Source: Basidiobolus ranarum
Taxonomy: Eukaryota > Basidiobolomycota > Basidiobolomycetes > Basidiobolales
Direction: 5' to 3'
Assembly (NCBI GenBank): GCA_040143965.1
Contig: JASJQH010000227.1
Location: 1-20,495, forward strand
Length of the DNA: 20,495 nt
The translations under genes and the position numbers were made by a program. Shown piece after piece: positions 18,258-20,495 of the stretch; the first letter of the stretch is position 1, and each line of letters begins with the position of its first letter. Below the pieces are notes generated by a model that had not been told where the DNA came from, searched no databases, and saw nothing but the letters and a program-made list of their open reading frames with translations.

Positions 18258-20029
18258 ATGTCTTCTCTGAAGTCCACCACACCTTCAAGTTACTCCCCTG
18301 ACACCGAGAAAGTAAGTCTTTAAGACTAAAGAGATTTTCTACTGTGTACTTATTCCATCTTCATAGACAGGATGTGATCTAGAATCGACCACAATAGCCG
18401 TGATGGAGGATGAGAAATCTAACCATATCAATCCTCTCGTAAGTACCTCGAGTTCGGGTCCTTAATTCCTTTACAATTCCTCTTGAGGTTATATTCACTT
18501 TCCACTCATAATATAGACTTGGAAGAAATCCAAAAAGATGAGAATTCTGTTTATGGTAGCACTTGTTGGATTTCTGGGTCCATTGGCAAGCGCAATTTAC
18601 GTAAGTTTACTGGCGAACTATTCTTTTTCGTGAAATTCATTAACGAGTAATTTCGTAAACAGTTACCAGCGCTGGTAGATGTGCGTATAGCGCTTAATAC
18701 CGACATAAGTACGATCAACGCGACAGTTTCTTGCTACATGCTTTTCAGTGGACTTGGGGTAAGGGCTTAGAAAAATTTATGTATGTAGTATGATAACTGA
18801 TATCTGAATATTCAGCCATTGTTTTGGGCACCAGTTTCTGAGCGACATGGCCGTCGCATCGTATACTTGCTTTCCATTGTACTTTTCGCTATAGCCTCGG
18901 TGCTTTGCGCCATTTCCAAAAATATCATCATGTTCATTGTAATGCGGATTCTTCAGAGTTCTGGCAGTTCCGCGGCTATGGTAGTCGGGGCTGGCTCAAT
19001 ATCGGATTTGTTTGAATTGCAGGAGCGTGGTACCGCTATGGGTAAGCGAAGAATTCTGCAGAGTATTTTTAAAATTGTGGCTAATTTTGCATACGATAGG
19101 TCTCTTCTTCGTTGGTCCATTAGTTGGCCCTATTGTTGGATCTATGGTCGGGGGTATGATTAATGAGTATTTAGGCTGGGAATGGATCTTTTGGTGTTTA
19201 ACCATTCTAAGTGGGGCAATTCTAGTGGCAAGTTTCTTTTTCTTACCAGAGACTTACCCAGCAAAGTTGAACAATTTGAAGCAATCCGAGGACAAAAGCC
19301 AGTTCCCTAATCCATTTAAACCTTTGTATTACTTGAGATACCCGGCTGTTCTCATGATCACCATCTACCCAGGTATCATATTCGGCATCTTGTTTCTACT
19401 ATTGACACTACTATCTGAGACATATACTACAAATTATGACCTTTCATCATCGCAAGTTGGTTTTTGCTACGGTGTTGAAGGGGCTGGAAGTGTACTTGGG
19501 ACCATCTTCGGTGGCGTATATACTGATTACACCTTACGCAAGCAGATGAAAGCTCACGGGGGTGTTCACAAACCCGAGATGAGATTACACGCCCTTTGGA
19601 TTGGTTCTTTCCTGGTACCAGCAGGGTGCTTTATATACGGATGGTTACTCCATGTTGATAGTCACTTTGTGTTACCATTAATCGGTCATTTTCTCTGTAA
19701 GTTTTATATCTCGTACTTGATTCATTCTTAAAATACTGATCCCATTAATTTATTTAGTCGGGTTCGGTGTGAATATCATCATTGCCACAAGCAACACTTA
19801 TTTGGTGGACGCATTTCCCGAATACTCCGCATCTATCTCCAGTTGCGCTAACTTTGTACGAAACTTGTTTGCTACTCTCACTCCACTATTTGCTCCCATA
19901 ATGAGAGAGAATTTAGGTGATGGTTGGATGATGACCATATGGGGGATTATCACTGGAGTCAGCGTAATTTTACCTATCTTGGTGTTATATAGAGGGGAGA
20001 GATGGAGAGATTCAGCTTACAAAAAGTAA
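18258..20029 (+). CDS. MFS transporter, DHA1 (drug:H+ antiporter) type
   Basis: Seven exons: 18258-18311, 18367-18438, 18517-18600, 18663-18758, 18816-19041, 19100-19696, 19758-20029, giving 466 residues. The six introns are 55-78 nt and nearly all have GTAAG donors. The first four junctions are phase 0 and the last two phase 1. A hydrophilic N-terminal tail (about 45 residues) precedes TM1 (MRILFMVALVGFLGPLASAI). Motif A, PLFWAPVSERHGRR (103-116), lies after TM2. The motif C-like GLFFVGPLVGPIVGSMVGG (about 178-196) marks TM5 and the antiporter class. The usual central loop follows PETYPAKL, and six further membrane segments end at a short RGERWRDSAYKK tail. The length and 12-segment layout fit the DHA1 family of proton-driven exporters of drugs, polyamines or organic acids at the plasma membrane or vacuole. 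The substrate cannot be told. All motifs are intact. It is convergent with the catalase gene. Confidence 0.95.
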
Positions 20030-20125
20030 TCTGATGAGATTCCCCTTAGTTTTGAAATTTAACCCACTTGTGAATACTTCTTGATTTTTGTTCTGCAATT
20101 CCGTCCTAATGATTTCCTTGTATAG

Positions 20126-20131
20126 AATAAA
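20126..20131 (+). terminator. Polyadenylation signal AATAAA of the MFS gene
   Basis: AATAAA lies 97 bp after the MFS stop codon, before the convergent catalase gene. Confidence 0.45.
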
Positions 20132-20335
20132 CCATTTACGTCTTCATCGCTTATAAGAATACTCAACAATAATAACCATACCCAACAATACCAGGTGAGC
20201 AATAGAATCATGAATGCGAGAAGCATTGTAGTTTATGAGATACAAACTGATCAGTTGTTACTAAAAATATTTAATTGCTGGAAGACGAGAGTTTTACAAT
20301 GGAGAAGTGAAAGTGTATTTAAAGAGTGAACACGT

Positions 20336-20495
20336 TTAAGCTTTGGATGCAGCTGCCTTAAGGCCTGCTTCAATACGACGACCATATTCCTTATCTGCTC
20401 GCTTGAAGTGTCCAACTTGACGTGCTTGAATCTCCTTCTTGGCATTCTTCAAGTGTCCAACAATATTCGACACAAGTCGCTCTTGTTGCTCTTTG
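20336..20495 (-). CDS. Catalase, C-terminal end (rest outside window)
   Basis: The last 52 codons of a gene entering from the right edge on the - strand. QERLVSNIVGHLKNAKKEIQ followed by ARQVGHFKRADKEYGRRIEA and a short Ala/Lys tail is the C-terminal helical part of monofunctional heme catalases (clade 3-like, small subunit). In these enzymes a block of the type (R/Q)E(K/R)LV-NI--HL--A-----R-V--F---D-EYG-R--- closes the protein. Catalase breaks hydrogen peroxide into water and oxygen. The heme-binding and active-site regions lie outside the window. The last three residues are SKA, resembling but not matching the peroxisomal SKL signal, so peroxisomal targeting is uncertain. The stop is TAA at 20336-20338; MFS and catalase stops are about 305 bp apart. 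Confidence 0.92.
   Translation of the reverse strand, partial: KEQQERLVSNIVGHLKNAKKEIQARQVGHFKRADKEYGRRIEAGLKAAASKA

Noticed and set aside
1-20495. tRNA, rRNA or intact transposon in the window
   Set aside because: No cloverleaf with a GGTTCGAATCC-type arm, no rRNA-like stretch, and no transposase, reverse transcriptase or long terminal repeats were seen on either strand.

Overview
The window looks like nuclear DNA from a filamentous or early-diverging fungus. It is AT-rich, and its spliced genes carry short introns of about 55-90 nt with GTAAGT-like donors and CTAAC/TACTAAC branch sites close to the acceptor. TATA boxes precede several start codons. The gene content is fungal in character: an RRP12 ribosome-biogenesis gene, a DHA1-type MFS transporter, a Sulfotransfer_4-type P-loop protein, a catalase, a GPI-like secreted protein, and decayed secreted subtilisin and GH18 chitinase genes. 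I cannot name the genus, and even the phylum is inference.

Layout. 1-2.3 kb: the last 67 codons of an unidentified gene, then a poor stretch with a perfect 21-bp x4 tandem repeat and a degenerate Thr-rich-coding repeat. 2.4-4.7 kb: two convergent cell-surface genes. One is a six-cysteine, GPI-anchor-like secreted protein (+). The other is a single-pass membrane protein with three 8-cysteine modules (-), which is the most novel-looking gene here. 5.4-6.5 kb: a decayed S8 subtilisin (-). 7.2-7.6 kb, perhaps to 8.0 kb: a fossil GH18 chitinase (+). 8.1-8.5 kb: a 15-bp minisatellite and a 25-bp dispersed repeat. 8.8-9.6 kb: a two-exon Sulfotransfer_4-type gene (-). 9.7-12.1 kb: gene-poor, but with two 79-bp promoter-like direct repeats, each containing a 16-bp palindrome. 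12.1-12.8 kb: an unidentified basic/coiled-coil protein (+) with an overlapping upstream ORF. 13.3-17.0 kb: RRP12 (-), two exons. 17.1 kb: a small signal-peptide-like ORF sharing a palindromic TATA element with RRP12. 18.3-20.0 kb: a seven-exon DHA1-like MFS transporter (+). 20.3 kb to the end: the C-terminus of a catalase (-).

How it fits together. The left half (0-9 kb) is an accessory-type neighbourhood of surface or secreted proteins, some live and some in ruins, with many repeats. The right half (12-20.5 kb) is denser and holds conserved housekeeping genes. Nothing indicates an operon-like pathway. The shared theme on the left is the cell surface and secretome, with gene birth and decay.
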